A DNA stretch of 64,000 bases from Calothrix sp. PCC 7507 (GTDB lineage Bacteria > Cyanobacteriota > Cyanobacteriia > Cyanobacteriales > Nostocaceae), in contig NC_019682.1 of the NCBI RefSeq assembly GCF_000316575.1, positions 558,001 through 622,000 on the forward strand. Direction: 5' to 3'. Positions 1-8,217 of the stretch are shown here, piece after piece (the stretch's first letter is position 1; each line of letters opens with the position of its first letter). The position numbers were made by a program, and so were the translations under genes. The notes beneath the pieces are model-generated. The model had not been told where the DNA came from. It searched no databases and worked only from the letters and a program-made list of their open reading frames with translations.

Positions 1-880
1 TCGTAAGGCGGCAACTCTTTTTATCAGAAATATTCCTGTTCTCACCTTTTTGAGTTCTATACCAGTTGCCAGTGTTGAGAGTAAAGTTGGTACACTTGGT
101 GATACTAGGGGCGTACAAATGTACGCCCCTATTGCTAGGAACTCACCCAAGGTAGGGAATGTGGGGAATGTAGCAGATGCGGGCAACCAAATCAGCACGG
201 CTCAAAATGACCCGGTTCAAAGAGCTGGTGTAACAGCAGCGAGGATAAACCAGTTGCTCCGGGATGGTGTAGACGCTAGTCAGATTAGCGTCAGTTGGCA
301 GGGACAAGGCGAATCTCCAGGAGCCAATCAAGCTCAAAACAAGAGTGCCTCTGACCAACAAAAGCCAGGCGATCGCTATATGATCAAAATCAATAGCAAC
401 GAGTTGGTGGAAATCAATGAGAATACGCGGCTAGCCGATTCCACCAATAACCTTGCAAATGATGCTTTACAAGCTACTAATCGCCTGCGGAGACTCTTAG
501 GTAATGCCTCTCCCATCAGCGAGATTTCTGATTTACCAGTGTCAATTCCCAAATTGCCACAGGCGATCGCGATCGGTAAAGTGCGACTCAACTTTCGAGG
601 AGTAGCATCCTATTATGGCTATGATGGCTCTGGCAATAGCACCGCCAGTGGTAAGAGATTCAATCCAGAGGGAATGACCGCTGCCCATCGTAGTTTACCC
701 TTTGGTACAAAGGTGCGTGTTACCAACACCCGCAATGGTCGTTCTGTAGTGGTGTCAATTACCGATCGGGGTCCTTATATTCGTGGGCGAATTATTGACC
801 TGTCTGTGGGTGCTGCCCGGATTTTAGGCATGATGGGTAGTGGTATTGCACCAGTACAAATTGACGTATTAGGAAGATAA
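1..880 (+). CDS. rlpA: RlpA-like septal/lytic transglycosylase domain protein (5' end outside window)
   Basis: The C-terminal ~95 residues form a double-psi beta-barrel (RlpA/DPBB_1) domain, starting at [13 protein letters not shown] and including [23 protein letters not shown] and [16 protein letters not shown]. The His of [10 protein letters not shown] and the Asp of DRGPY match the His/Asp pair considered catalytic in RlpA lytic transglycosylases, which cut glycan strands lacking stem peptides. The ~180 residues before it are low-complexity, Asn/Ser/Gln-rich and probably a periplasmic spacer. The frame stays open from base 2 upstream of the first TTG at 50, and the residues before it look like a basic-then-hydrophobic export signal, so the real start lies left of the window. 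The length is therefore a minimum. The family call is firm; the enzyme activity is inferred. Confidence 0.85.
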   Translation, partial: RKAATLFIRNIPVLTFLSSIPVASVESKVGTLGDTRGVQMYAPIARNSPKVGNVGNVADAGNQISTAQNDPVQRAGVTAARINQLLRDGVDASQISVSWQGQGESPGANQAQNKSASDQQKPGDRYMIKINSNELVEINENTRLADSTNNLANDALQATNRLRRLLGNASPISEISDLPVSIPKLPQAIAIGKVRLNFRGVASYYGYDGSGNSTASGKRFNPEGMTAAHRSLPFGTKVRVTNTRNGRSVVVSITDRGPYIRGRIIDLSVGAARILGMMGSGIAPVQIDVLGR

Positions 881-967
881 TCTGAGGGCATGGGGCATTG
901 GGCATGGGAAAAGATAATTGCCCAATCCCCATTCTTGATGCAGGGTGCAGGGGGAGAATAAATTTAC

Positions 968-1055
968 CCAGTCCCCAGTCCCCAGTCCCCAGTCCCCAGT
1001 CCCCAATCCCCAGTCCCTAATCCCCAGTCCCTAATCCCCAATTCCCAATTCCCCT
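968..1055. repeat. Tandem heptanucleotide array (CCCCAGT class)
   Basis: About twelve units of a 7-bp motif, CCCAGTC drifting to CCTAATC and CCAATTC. The minus strand carries regularly spaced GGGG runs and could form G-quadruplexes. It fills the gap between the rlpA-like gene and panC-cmk. Such arrays are known in heterocystous cyanobacteria as short tandemly repeated repetitive (STRR) sequences. Confidence 0.85.
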
Positions 1056-1129
1056 AGTTAAACCGTCTCTTACCCCTATTTCAGATATAAACTAACGGGG
1101 GAGGGATCGAGAAAAACTAGGGGTATTTT

Positions 1130-2734
1130 GTGCGCCTGCTGACAACAGTCGCAGCTTTAAGCTGCTATTTAAATAAAAGCCGCTCGGAAAACAAGTGTGC
1201 AGTTTCAGAGGATCTGGTACTAGATGAGATGACTAGTTGGTACCAGACAGCAGTCGGTTTGGTGCCGACAATGGGAGGGTTGCATCAAGGTCATTTAAGC
1301 TTGATTCAACGAGCTAGACAAGAAAATTCTACGGTGATTGTTAGTATTTTCGTCAATCCCCTGCAATTTGGCCCCAGCGAGGATTATCAACGCTATCCCC
1401 GGACTTTAGAGTTAGACATGGAACTCTGTGAACAAGCCGGGGTAGATATGATTTTTGCTCCGACTCCGGAAGAAATGGGAGTTCCCCAGAAGAATATACA
1501 AGAATCGAAGGTTACACAAGTAATACCGCCATCTGCTATGATATCAGGCTTGTGTGGTAGTTCTCGGCTAGGTCACTTTCAGGGTGTAGCAACAATTGTT
1601 ACCAAGCTTTTTAACTTGGTACAGCCTGACCGAGCCTACTTTGGCCAAAAGGATGGTCAGCAACTAGCTATTATTAGGCGGCTGGTGGCTGATTTGAATT
1701 TTGCCGTAGATATTGTTGCTTGTCCAACGTTGCGGGAAGCATCTGGTTTGGCCTTAAGTTCCCGCAATCAATATTTGACTGCAACGGAAAAAAAGCAGGC
1801 GGCGGTGTTGTATCGCGGCTTGCAGCAGGCTGAAGTTGCGTTTCTCTCTGGGGAACACGATTCTGCCAAGCTGATAGCGCTGGTACAGCAAGAAGTGGCA
1901 ATGGTCAGTAATATTTTCGTGGAATATATTGAATTGGTTGAACCGACTACTTTGATGTCATTAGAAACAGTTGAGGAGGAAGGAATGCTTGCGATCGCAG
2001 CTCGTCTTGGTTCTACACGTTTGATTGATAATACCATCTTGTGCGATCGCCTACCCGTCATCGCTATTGATGGCCCAGCAGGCGCTGGAAAATCCACAGT
2101 GGCTCGCCAAGTGGCAACAAAGCTAAATCTTGTATATCTAGATTCAGGCGCTATGTACCGTGCTGTGACTTGGCTGGTGCTACAAACAGGGATGGCGATT
2201 GATGATGAGTGTGCGATCGCTGAACTAGCTAGCCAGTGTGAAATCCAACTTACTCCCAGTCAAGATTTACAATCTCCTGTGCGGGTTTTGATTAATGGTA
2301 CTGATGTCACCCAAGTAATTCGCACTGTTGAGGTGACATCAAAAGTATCAGCGATCGCTGCTCAGGGTGCTGTACGTAAAGCGCTGGTAAAACAACAGCA
2401 AAGCTGGGGAAAAAGAGGCGGCTTAGTTGCTGAAGGACGAGACATTGGTACTCATGTGTTCCCTGATGCGGAAGTGAAAATTTTCTTAACCGCTTCTGTA
2501 AGTGAACGCGCACGCCGTCGCCAGCAAGACTTTAAAAAACAAGGTCAACCCGAAGTTAACCTAGAGCAGCTGGAACAGGATATTGCTGAACGTGACTGGA
2601 AAGATAGCACTCGCAAAGTTTCTCCTTTGAAAAAAGCAGCCGATGCGATGGAAATTCAAACTGATGGACTCAGCGCATCCGAAGTCAGTACACAGATAGT
2701 CAACTACTGCCAGCAGCGTTTATCTCAGTGGTAA
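1130..2734 (+). CDS. panC/cmk: Bifunctional pantoate-beta-alanine ligase / cytidylate kinase
   Basis: The N-terminal ~300 residues are pantothenate synthetase, joining pantoate and beta-alanine with ATP for coenzyme A synthesis; the nucleotide-binding PTMGGLHQGH (HxGH) motif is at about residues 46-55. The C-terminal part, from about residue 308, is cytidylate kinase with P-loop GPAGAGKS and the downstream GRDIGTHVFPDAEVKIFLTAS block, phosphorylating CMP/dCMP. The fusion is usual in cyanobacteria, and 534 aa is the usual length. The start is GTG (1130) giving MRLLTTVAAL, the common N-terminus of these fusions. The gene ends just before a strong inverted-repeat terminator and seems monocistronic. 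Confidence 0.96.
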   Translation: MRLLTTVAALSCYLNKSRSENKCAVSEDLVLDEMTSWYQTAVGLVPTMGGLHQGHLSLIQRARQENSTVIVSIFVNPLQFGPSEDYQRYPRTLELDMELCEQAGVDMIFAPTPEEMGVPQKNIQESKVTQVIPPSAMISGLCGSSRLGHFQGVATIVTKLFNLVQPDRAYFGQKDGQQLAIIRRLVADLNFAVDIVACPTLREASGLALSSRNQYLTATEKKQAAVLYRGLQQAEVAFLSGEHDSAKLIALVQQEVAMVSNIFVEYIELVEPTTLMSLETVEEEGMLAIAARLGSTRLIDNTILCDRLPVIAIDGPAGAGKSTVARQVATKLNLVYLDSGAMYRAVTWLVLQTGMAIDDECAIAELASQCEIQLTPSQDLQSPVRVLINGTDVTQVIRTVEVTSKVSAIAAQGAVRKALVKQQQSWGKRGGLVAEGRDIGTHVFPDAEVKIFLTASVSERARRRQQDFKKQGQPEVNLEQLEQDIAERDWKDSTRKVSPLKKAADAMEIQTDGLSASEVSTQIVNYCQQRLSQW

Positions 2735-2762
2735 TCATTGTGATTTGCCTGAAATTTTCTGG

Positions 2763-2812
2763 TTAAATGGAGTTGTGAGTAAGTACAAACTCACAACTCC
2801 ATTTAAATTTTA
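2763..2812 (+). terminator. Long perfect hairpin after panC-cmk
   Basis: Two perfectly complementary 18-nt arms (2763-2780 and 2789-2806) separated by an 8-nt loop and followed by ATTTTAAAAA. It begins 29 nt after the panC-cmk stop. A factor-independent terminator is the simplest reading. Confidence 0.8.
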
Positions 2813-3286
2813 AAAATACTATGCTCTGATTCACCAATCAACTCTATTGGGTTTTAACTAATCTCTGCATATCCAATTCTAACTAATTACAAAATTAATT
2901 CATCTAGCTAAAGACTGATTTTATAGTAAACTGTTACGCATTTAACTTGTACATTTACCTGATGACTGATGACTGTTAACAGTCATCAGTGAACCGTCAA
3001 CCATCAACAGCTTCAGAGTCTAAGATTAGTGTGTGCTTAATAGCTAAAAGACTCTGTCCATCAAGTATTAGCTGTTTTTATTTATAATCATTAATTTCTA
3101 TATTTTGGCTAATTTAACTTATTACCAAAGTACTTTGTCTGAATCTTCACTTTGGTAGTAGAATGACGATGTTAAGTTTTATATCCCAGATTTAAGGATA
3201 TAAAACTAGCAAAGACAAAAGCTGTAATTTCCTAAGCTTCCGCAATAGCTTTAAACTGGAAACCGATCAAGAGAGGATTTCACAAA
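2813..3286. other. Intergenic region upstream of sodB
   Basis: AT-rich gap with no credible ORF. It holds the perfect 26-bp palindrome at 2965-2990 and then about 250 bp of AT-rich sequence before sodB, which must contain the sodB promoter. No convincing -35/-10 pair could be fixed by eye. A GAGAGGA Shine-Dalgarno lies 10-15 nt before the sodB ATG. Confidence 0.6.
2965..2990. promoter_or_regulatory. 26-bp perfect palindrome upstream of sodB
   Basis: Perfectly self-complementary 26 bp centred on GTTAAC (half-site ACTGATGACTGTT), about 300 bp upstream of sodB. It may be a hairpin or operator, or simply two inverted STRR-like units; the sequence alone does not decide. Confidence 0.45.
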
Positions 3287-3889
3287 ATGGCATTCGTACA
3301 AGCTCCCCTACCTTACGACTTCAATGCTCTAGAGCCATACGGCATGAAAGCTGAAACCTTCGAGTATCACTATGGCAAGCATCACAAAGCTTATGTAGAT
3401 AACCTCAACAAGCTCACTGATGGTACAGAACTCGCTGACAAGTCACTAGAAGAAGTCATTCAAATTTCCTATAAAGACTCCTCTAAGGTGGGAATTTTTA
3501 ACAACGCCGCCCAAGTTTGGAACCACACCTTCTTTTGGAGTTCCCTAGCGCCTGCAGGTGGCGGCACACCCACCGATGAATTAGCTGCCAAGATTGACAA
3601 AGATTTTGGTAGCTTAGACAAGTTAAAAGAAGAATTTTCTAACGCTGCTGCAACTCAATTCGGTAGTGGCTGGGCTTGGTTGATTGATGATGGTGGCACA
3701 CTGAAGGTGATCAAGACACCAAATGCAGAAAACCCTTTAGCTTATGGACAAAAAGCACTCCTAACTTTAGATGTTTGGGAACATGCTTACTACATCGATT
3801 ACAGAAATGCTCGTCCTGGGTACATCAAGAATTTCTTAGATCAGTTGATCAACTGGGACTTCGCTGCTGAAAACCTCGCAAAAGCTTAG
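3287..3889 (+). CDS. sodB: Iron superoxide dismutase
   Basis: A 200-residue Fe/Mn-SOD, full length, which disproportionates superoxide in the cytosol. Metal ligands visible are His28 (EYHYGKHH), His80 (VWNHTFFW), Asp162 and His166 (LDVWEHAYY). Gln76 in NNAAQVW and FGSGWAWL favour the iron form. It has no signal peptide. The ATG has a good GAGAGGA ribosome-binding site. It stands alone, with a terminator-like hairpin directly after the stop, so it is probably transcribed by itself from the long upstream AT-rich region. Confidence 0.96.
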   Translation: MAFVQAPLPYDFNALEPYGMKAETFEYHYGKHHKAYVDNLNKLTDGTELADKSLEEVIQISYKDSSKVGIFNNAAQVWNHTFFWSSLAPAGGGTPTDELAAKIDKDFGSLDKLKEEFSNAAATQFGSGWAWLIDDGGTLKVIKTPNAENPLAYGQKALLTLDVWEHAYYIDYRNARPGYIKNFLDQLINWDFAAENLAKA

Positions 3890-3910
3890 TCAAACCTATT
3901 TTGACGTTGG

Positions 3911-3935
3911 AGAGACGCGATTTATCGCCGTCTCT
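3911..3935. terminator. Stem-loop downstream of sodB
   Basis: Stem AGAGACG-CGAT paired with ATCG-C-CGTCTCT: 11 bp with one bulged C and a TT loop, 21 nt after the sodB stop. It is followed by an A-rich rather than T-rich run, so termination is inferred from position and stability. Confidence 0.55.
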
Positions 3936-3999
3936 ACAAAAAATTTATTCGTCAATTATTTATTTCCACCATTTTTGATTATTTGCTAGGGAAAAAAGG

Positions 4000-4030
4000 G
4001 CGCGCTTTAGTTGATATACTATCAGCGCGC
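4000..4030. terminator. GCGCGC stem-loop between sodB and the next gene
   Basis: GCGCGCT (4000-4006) pairs with AGCGCGC (4024-4030); inside, TGATA and TATCA can also pair. It lies 30 nt before the next start codon, so it could act in termination or in the leader of that gene. Confidence 0.4.
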
Positions 4031-4059
4031 TTCTAGTATTTTCGGCGGAATCCTGAGTT

Positions 4060-5301
4060 ATGCGTCTTTTTGTCTGTTTGCTGTTGCTGTTGTTCACCCT
4101 GGCATTTCCTTTAGCACCTCTACTGAAATCGGCAACACCGAATGTGGATGTTGAGCAGTATTTAATTAATGGACAATTTCAACAGGGAGAAGCAGCTCTT
4201 TATTCCCAGCTTCAGCAAAATCCCCAGGACGATCGCACGCGATTTGGTTTGGGAGTTGTACAACTCATGGGTGGGGCGGAACGGTTACTACAGTCCCTCT
4301 ACCGTTATGGGTTGAGGCAAAATTCCTTTACAGCCTTCTTTCCCATCCTGCGTCTTCCAGTTCCAGCCAATCCTGCACCACAGGAGATTACTTACGCAGA
4401 TTCTCGCCGCATTCTGCAAAATTTACTAACTGATCTGACTAAAGTTAAAGAAACTCTCGAACCGATCAAGGACTCCAATATCAAGCTACCACTGCGGTTG
4501 GGACTAACGCGGATGGATTTGAATGCAAATGGCAAGTTGGAAGCTGATGAATCGTTCTGGAAAACTTTTAGTCTGCTAACTGGAATCCAAGCAACAGAGA
4601 AAGCAGCACAAAATTTTGCGATCGCTTTTGATGCTGGGGATGTGTTATGGCTGAAGGGATATTGCAATTTACTATCTGCGATCGCTCAAGTTGTCTTGGC
4701 GCACGATGAACAAACACTGTTTAACTCCACAGCTCATCTAATTTTTCCTAAACCCCAAACACCCTATCAATTTCTGGTTCAAGGAACATCGCCCTTTGAT
4801 TTTGGCGGTGGCTTAGATATTGCTGATCTCGTTGCGTTTGTGCATTTAATCAACTTTCCAGTTGTGGAACCTCAGCGTCTCATAGCTGCACTACAACATT
4901 TGCAAGCTGTAACAGCCTTGAGTCGGCAATCATGGAAACTGATTTTGGCAGAAACCGATAGCGATCGCGAATGGCTACCAAATCCTCGCCAAAAGGGCGT
5001 AATTCCCAATGTATCCATAACTCAGCCCATGATTGATAGTTGGTTAAGTTTTCTGAATGAGGCTGATGCGTTGCTAGAAGGCAAAAAACTGGCTCCATTC
5101 TGGAGAAAACGTGAACTTCGGGGTGTAAATTTGCATAAAGTTCTCACTCAGCCTCGTCCTTTTGATTTGGTACTTTGGGTACAGGGAAGTGCGGCTGCTC
5201 CCTACTTGCAGATTGGTAAGCAAACTGATGCAGGTGTTTGGCGGCAATTGTTCCAGGTTTTCCGAGGACAATTTTTCCAGTTCGCTGCTTGGTTTAATTA
5301 A
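4060..5301 (+). CDS. Secreted conserved cyanobacterial protein with EF-hand-like loop, unknown function
   Basis: 413 residues. The first ~20 residues (MRLFVCLLLLLFTLAFPLAP) form a signal peptide or membrane anchor, so the protein is probably periplasmic or thylakoid-lumenal. Residues ~30-75 (QYLINGQFQQGEAALYSQLQQNPQDD) resemble a single TPR-like helix pair. Near residue 150, MDLNANGKLEADESFW has the spacing of an EF-hand calcium loop (D-x-N-x-N-x-K...E). The rest is helical and Leu/Ala-rich, with no catalytic motif recognised. It looks like a conserved cyanobacterial family but no function can be assigned. It is followed by a small gene in the same direction. Confidence 0.75.
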   Translation: MRLFVCLLLLLFTLAFPLAPLLKSATPNVDVEQYLINGQFQQGEAALYSQLQQNPQDDRTRFGLGVVQLMGGAERLLQSLYRYGLRQNSFTAFFPILRLPVPANPAPQEITYADSRRILQNLLTDLTKVKETLEPIKDSNIKLPLRLGLTRMDLNANGKLEADESFWKTFSLLTGIQATEKAAQNFAIAFDAGDVLWLKGYCNLLSAIAQVVLAHDEQTLFNSTAHLIFPKPQTPYQFLVQGTSPFDFGGGLDIADLVAFVHLINFPVVEPQRLIAALQHLQAVTALSRQSWKLILAETDSDREWLPNPRQKGVIPNVSITQPMIDSWLSFLNEADALLEGKKLAPFWRKRELRGVNLHKVLTQPRPFDLVLWVQGSAAAPYLQIGKQTDAGVWRQLFQVFRGQFFQFAAWFN

Positions 5302-5381
5302 TGGCTTGGTGCTAGAAGATAAGAAGCAAGAAAGTTTGGTTCATCAGCTTTTGGTAAATTTCTCATCATTCAAGAAAATAT

Positions 5382-5588
5382 ATGGATAGCAGAGAACTAG
5401 CTCACTACTTGGAAGCAACGAATGGTATCGCCAAACCTTGGCTATTAGTGCAACTACGCTTGAAGAAACTGCAAGAACGTCAAGCCATAATTTCCGAAGA
5501 TACCTATGCTGAGGAATTAGAAGATATTTACCAAGACTTGATGAATTTGGGCGAATGGTGGCGCGGCATTGAAGATGAGGTATTTTAA
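5382..5588 (+). CDS. Small conserved acidic protein, unknown function
   Basis: 68 residues starting MDSRELAHYLEATNGIAKPW. Acidic, mostly helical, ending GEWWRGIEDEVF. No signal peptide or membrane segment. It lies 80 nt after the 413-residue gene on the same strand, with a weak ribosome-binding site. The clean start and coding-like composition suggest a real small gene conserved in Nostocales, but this cannot be checked here. Confidence 0.65.
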   Translation: MDSRELAHYLEATNGIAKPWLLVQLRLKKLQERQAIISEDTYAEELEDIYQDLMNLGEWWRGIEDEVF

Positions 5589-5790
5589 TTATCAGTGGAA
5601 ACAAGAAACAATAGGCAACTAACGCTAGAGTGATGGTAGCCTAAGTTGGTAGCGGATTAAATCAGTGAACAGTAAATAGTTATCACGGTTGCAGTCGAGG
5701 ATTTAACACTTCGACCCTTCGACAAAGCTCAGGGCATCGCAAGCTCTGTCACCACCCCGACTGTAGCAAGATCCCCCAGGGGGACTCTGG

Positions 5791-5828
5791 CTGATAACTG
5801 ATAACTGATAACTGATAACTGATAACTT
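5791..5828. repeat. Tandem heptanucleotide array (CTGATAA class)
   Basis: Five units of CTGATAA directly upstream of purM; the array runs up to its possible TTG/ATG starts. The preceding 200 bp (5589-5790) holds fragments of other dispersed repeats (for example CCCTTCGACAAAGCTCAGGG at 5715) and no ORF. Confidence 0.85.
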
Positions 5829-5834
5829 TTGATA

Positions 5835-6878
5835 ATGGTGCAGTCAGGAATGGATTATCGGGATGCTGGAGTTGATGTTGAAGCTGGTCGAGCCTTTGTA
5901 GATCAAATTCGCAATTTAGTTCACAGTACCTTTAGACCGGAAGTCATTGGTGGACTGGGTGGTTTTGGTGGTTGCTTTCAACTACCTAGTGGTTATCAAG
6001 AACCAGTATTGGTTTCTGGAACAGACGGTGTGGGTACAAAGTTAAAGGTTGCTCAAATTCTCAACCGTCATGATACCGTTGGCATTGACTTAGTGGCGAT
6101 GTGCGTCAATGACGTACTGACATCGGGTGCAGAACCACTGTTCTTTTTAGATTATGTGGCTACAAGTGCTTTAGATAAAGAACAGCTAACTCAAGTTGTT
6201 GCAGGTATAGCCTCTGGTTGTAAATTGGCAGGTTGCGCCTTACTGGGGGGAGAAACCGCAGAAATGCCCGGTTTTTACCAAGTCGGTGAATATGACTTGG
6301 CTGGGTTTTGTGTAGGAATTGTGGAAAAAAGCCAAATGTTGAATGGTTCCCAGGTGCAAATAGGAGATGTAGCGATCGCTCTGGCTAGCACTGGTGTACA
6401 TAGTAATGGCTTCAGTTTAGTCCGGAAAATCGTCAGCGATCGCGGATTCTCTTGGAGCGATCGCCCAGAATTGTTAGGCGGTGAAGTGATCGGCGAAGCT
6501 TTCCTAAAACCTACGCGCATTTATGTTAAGCCCGTTCTAGCTGCCCGTCAAGCAGGCTTAGAAATCCATGCTATGGCTCACATCACAGGTGGTGGATTAC
6601 CAGAAAATCTCCCTAGATGCCTCGGGAAAGGTCAAGCAATTACAATAGATCCCGACAGTTGGACTCTCCCCCCCATATTTCAGTGGCTAGCTGAAGCCGG
6701 AACAGTGAGTGCTGAAGCTATGTATAACACTTTTAATATGGGCATTGGATTTGTGCTGTTAGTGCCACCCCAGCAGGCAAAAGAGGTGATTACTCACTTT
6801 CAATCACAGGATATTCCGGCTTTTGCGATCGGTGAAGTTATTGCTGGTTCTGGTGAATTAGTGGGATTACTTAAATAG
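5835..6878 (+). CDS. purM: Phosphoribosylformylglycinamidine cyclo-ligase (AIR synthetase)
   Basis: Catalyses the ATP-dependent closure of FGAM to aminoimidazole ribonucleotide, step five of purine synthesis, in the cytosol. Recognised by [13 protein letters not shown] at the start, [23 protein letters not shown] and the AIRS C-terminal [13 protein letters not shown] block. Length (~345 aa) is normal. Three in-frame starts exist: TTG 5829, ATG 5835 and ATG 5850. The family usually begins MDYRDAG, so 5850, preceded by AGGA, is a serious alternative to 5835. The gene is monocistronic and abuts a heptad array at its 5' side. Confidence 0.95.
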   Translation: MVQSGMDYRDAGVDVEAGRAFVDQIRNLVHSTFRPEVIGGLGGFGGCFQLPSGYQEPVLVSGTDGVGTKLKVAQILNRHDTVGIDLVAMCVNDVLTSGAEPLFFLDYVATSALDKEQLTQVVAGIASGCKLAGCALLGGETAEMPGFYQVGEYDLAGFCVGIVEKSQMLNGSQVQIGDVAIALASTGVHSNGFSLVRKIVSDRGFSWSDRPELLGGEVIGEAFLKPTRIYVKPVLAARQAGLEIHAMAHITGGGLPENLPRCLGKGQAITIDPDSWTLPPIFQWLAEAGTVSAEAMYNTFNMGIGFVLLVPPQQAKEVITHFQSQDIPAFAIGEVIAGSGELVGLLK

Positions 6879-6925
6879 AAGATAAGATTAATACATTTAA
6901 ATGATACTTAACTAAAGTTTTATCG

Positions 6926-6968
6926 AGTACAACCTTTGACTAAACCTTATGTTTATCAAGGGTGTACT
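6926..6968. terminator. Imperfect inverted repeat after purM
   Basis: AGTACAACCTTTGA (6926-6939) and TCAAGGGTGTACT (6956-6968) are near-complementary arms around a 16-nt loop, 48 nt after purM. A possible terminator; no T-run follows. The rest of the gap up to the PHP gene is AT-rich with no recognised feature. Confidence 0.35.
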
Positions 6969-7216
6969 ACAATTGTTATCAATATTCTGAATGGAATTTT
7001 TGGCAACATTTTTTACTTATAGTTATACAAGCAATTGAAAATACTCATGTCCGTCACCGCTAAGATTTGCTAACGTAGTCTTAACATATTGAAAAAAATC
7101 GCTGATGAAGCTAAGAGGATAGCTACCAACACTACTTGAAAGTGTTGGTGATTTATCATCAGGAAACGTGGTGTGTGGGTGTGTTGAGAATAGTATATTT
7201 TTGCTCAGAGGGGGTT

Positions 7217-7903
7217 ATGGTTGTAAATTTTGCCCGGACTTCTACTTCCACGGAAATTTTGAAACAAGTATTTCAGACTATTGATGCTCAAAGTTGTCCG
7301 AGGTTATTTAACTTTCATATGCACACTGTCTTCTCGGATGGCAGATTGCAGCCACATGCTTTAATGGAGCAGGCGATCGCTATTGGACTACAAGGACTAG
7401 CCATCACTGATCATCATAGCGTTGGCGGCTATCAAGCAGCACAAGCTTGGTTAGAAGATTGGAAGTGGAATAATCCCGGTGCAACCCCTCCCCACTTGTG
7501 GAGTGGTACAGAGATTAATGCCAATCTTTTGAACACTGAAGTCCATATTTTGGCTTATTCGTTCGAGCCAGAACACCCCAGCATCAAACCTTATCTGCAA
7601 AGAAAAATAGCAACGGGTAGTGAGTATCAGATAAATCATGTGATTGCGGCTATTCATCAAGCTGGGGGATTAGCAGTGCTGGCTCATCCAGCACGTTATA
7701 AGCGATCGCACCTCGACTTAATTCCCGCAGCAGCTGAAAACGGTATCGATGGTGTAGAAACTTTCTATGCCTACAACAACCCCAACCCTTGGAAACCAAG
7801 CGTATTGGAATCAGAACAAGTGCAACGGTTAGCTATTGAATATAATCTGTTCAATACCTGCGGCACCGATACCCACGGTTTAAACCTGCTTCAGCGCTTG
7901 TAA
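7217..7903 (+). CDS. PHP-domain phosphoesterase
   Basis: 228 residues with the metal-binding motifs of the PHP (polymerase and histidinol phosphatase) fold: FHMHTVFSDGR near residue 35, AITDHHSVGGY, VLAHPARY and CGTDTHG close to the C-terminus. Family members are 3',5'-nucleoside bisphosphate phosphatases or RNase AM-like enzymes (YciV/TrpH) acting in the cytosol; the substrate here is unknown. The start at ATG 7217 is chosen because AGAGGGGG lies just upstream. An in-frame extension to 7136 exists but has no such signal and looks non-coding. A hairpin follows the stop. Confidence 0.88.
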   Translation: MVVNFARTSTSTEILKQVFQTIDAQSCPRLFNFHMHTVFSDGRLQPHALMEQAIAIGLQGLAITDHHSVGGYQAAQAWLEDWKWNNPGATPPHLWSGTEINANLLNTEVHILAYSFEPEHPSIKPYLQRKIATGSEYQINHVIAAIHQAGGLAVLAHPARYKRSHLDLIPAAAENGIDGVETFYAYNNPNPWKPSVLESEQVQRLAIEYNLFNTCGTDTHGLNLLQRL

Positions 7904-7926
7904 AGATGAAGTCGATTTTTCCTAAC

Positions 7927-7953
7927 ACTCCTGGTTCTTCCAGCCAGGGGAGT
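7927..7953 (+). terminator. Hairpin downstream of the PHP gene
   Basis: ACTCCTGG (7927-7934) pairs with CCAGGGGAGT (7944-7953) with a small bulge, 23 nt after the stop. No clear T-run, so a probable rather than certain terminator. Confidence 0.45.
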
Positions 7954-8055
7954 TAATACCAATTCAAAAGCTGGATTTCAGAATTAAAGTGAAATGGTAT
8001 CAGTCGGCAGTTGTGTTTGTAAGTTACTCATAGATAATTTGAGCAAGCGATCGCA

Positions 8056-8217
8056 TTGCACAATGACTTTCTAGAACAGCAGGCGCGATATCAGCAAGAA
8101 ACACCAGAACAACGACAAGCTGAAAAAGCCTGGGAAGCAATAGCAATCGCCCATCTCCTCAACTTGATAAAAGCGCTCATTACCTATCCCCCAACCAAGC
8201 CTCTAAATCAGCAATAG
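8056..8217 (+). pseudogene. Possible 3' gene remnant (about 53 codons)
   Basis: An open frame ending TAG at 8215 encodes a Gln/Glu/Ala-rich helical stretch containing YQQETPEQRQAEKAWEAIA. It has protein-like composition but no good start (only TTG 8056) and a stop shortly before. It overlaps the 3' end of the convergent Rpn-like gene by 38 nt. I read it as a decayed C-terminal fragment of an unidentified gene. Confidence 0.3.

Noticed and set aside
1130-2734. panC-cmk fusion as a novelty
   Set aside because: The same fusion is standard in cyanobacteria.
5791-5828. CRISPR-like appearance of the tandem arrays
   Set aside because: Units are contiguous 7-mers without unique spacers; no cas genes in the window.
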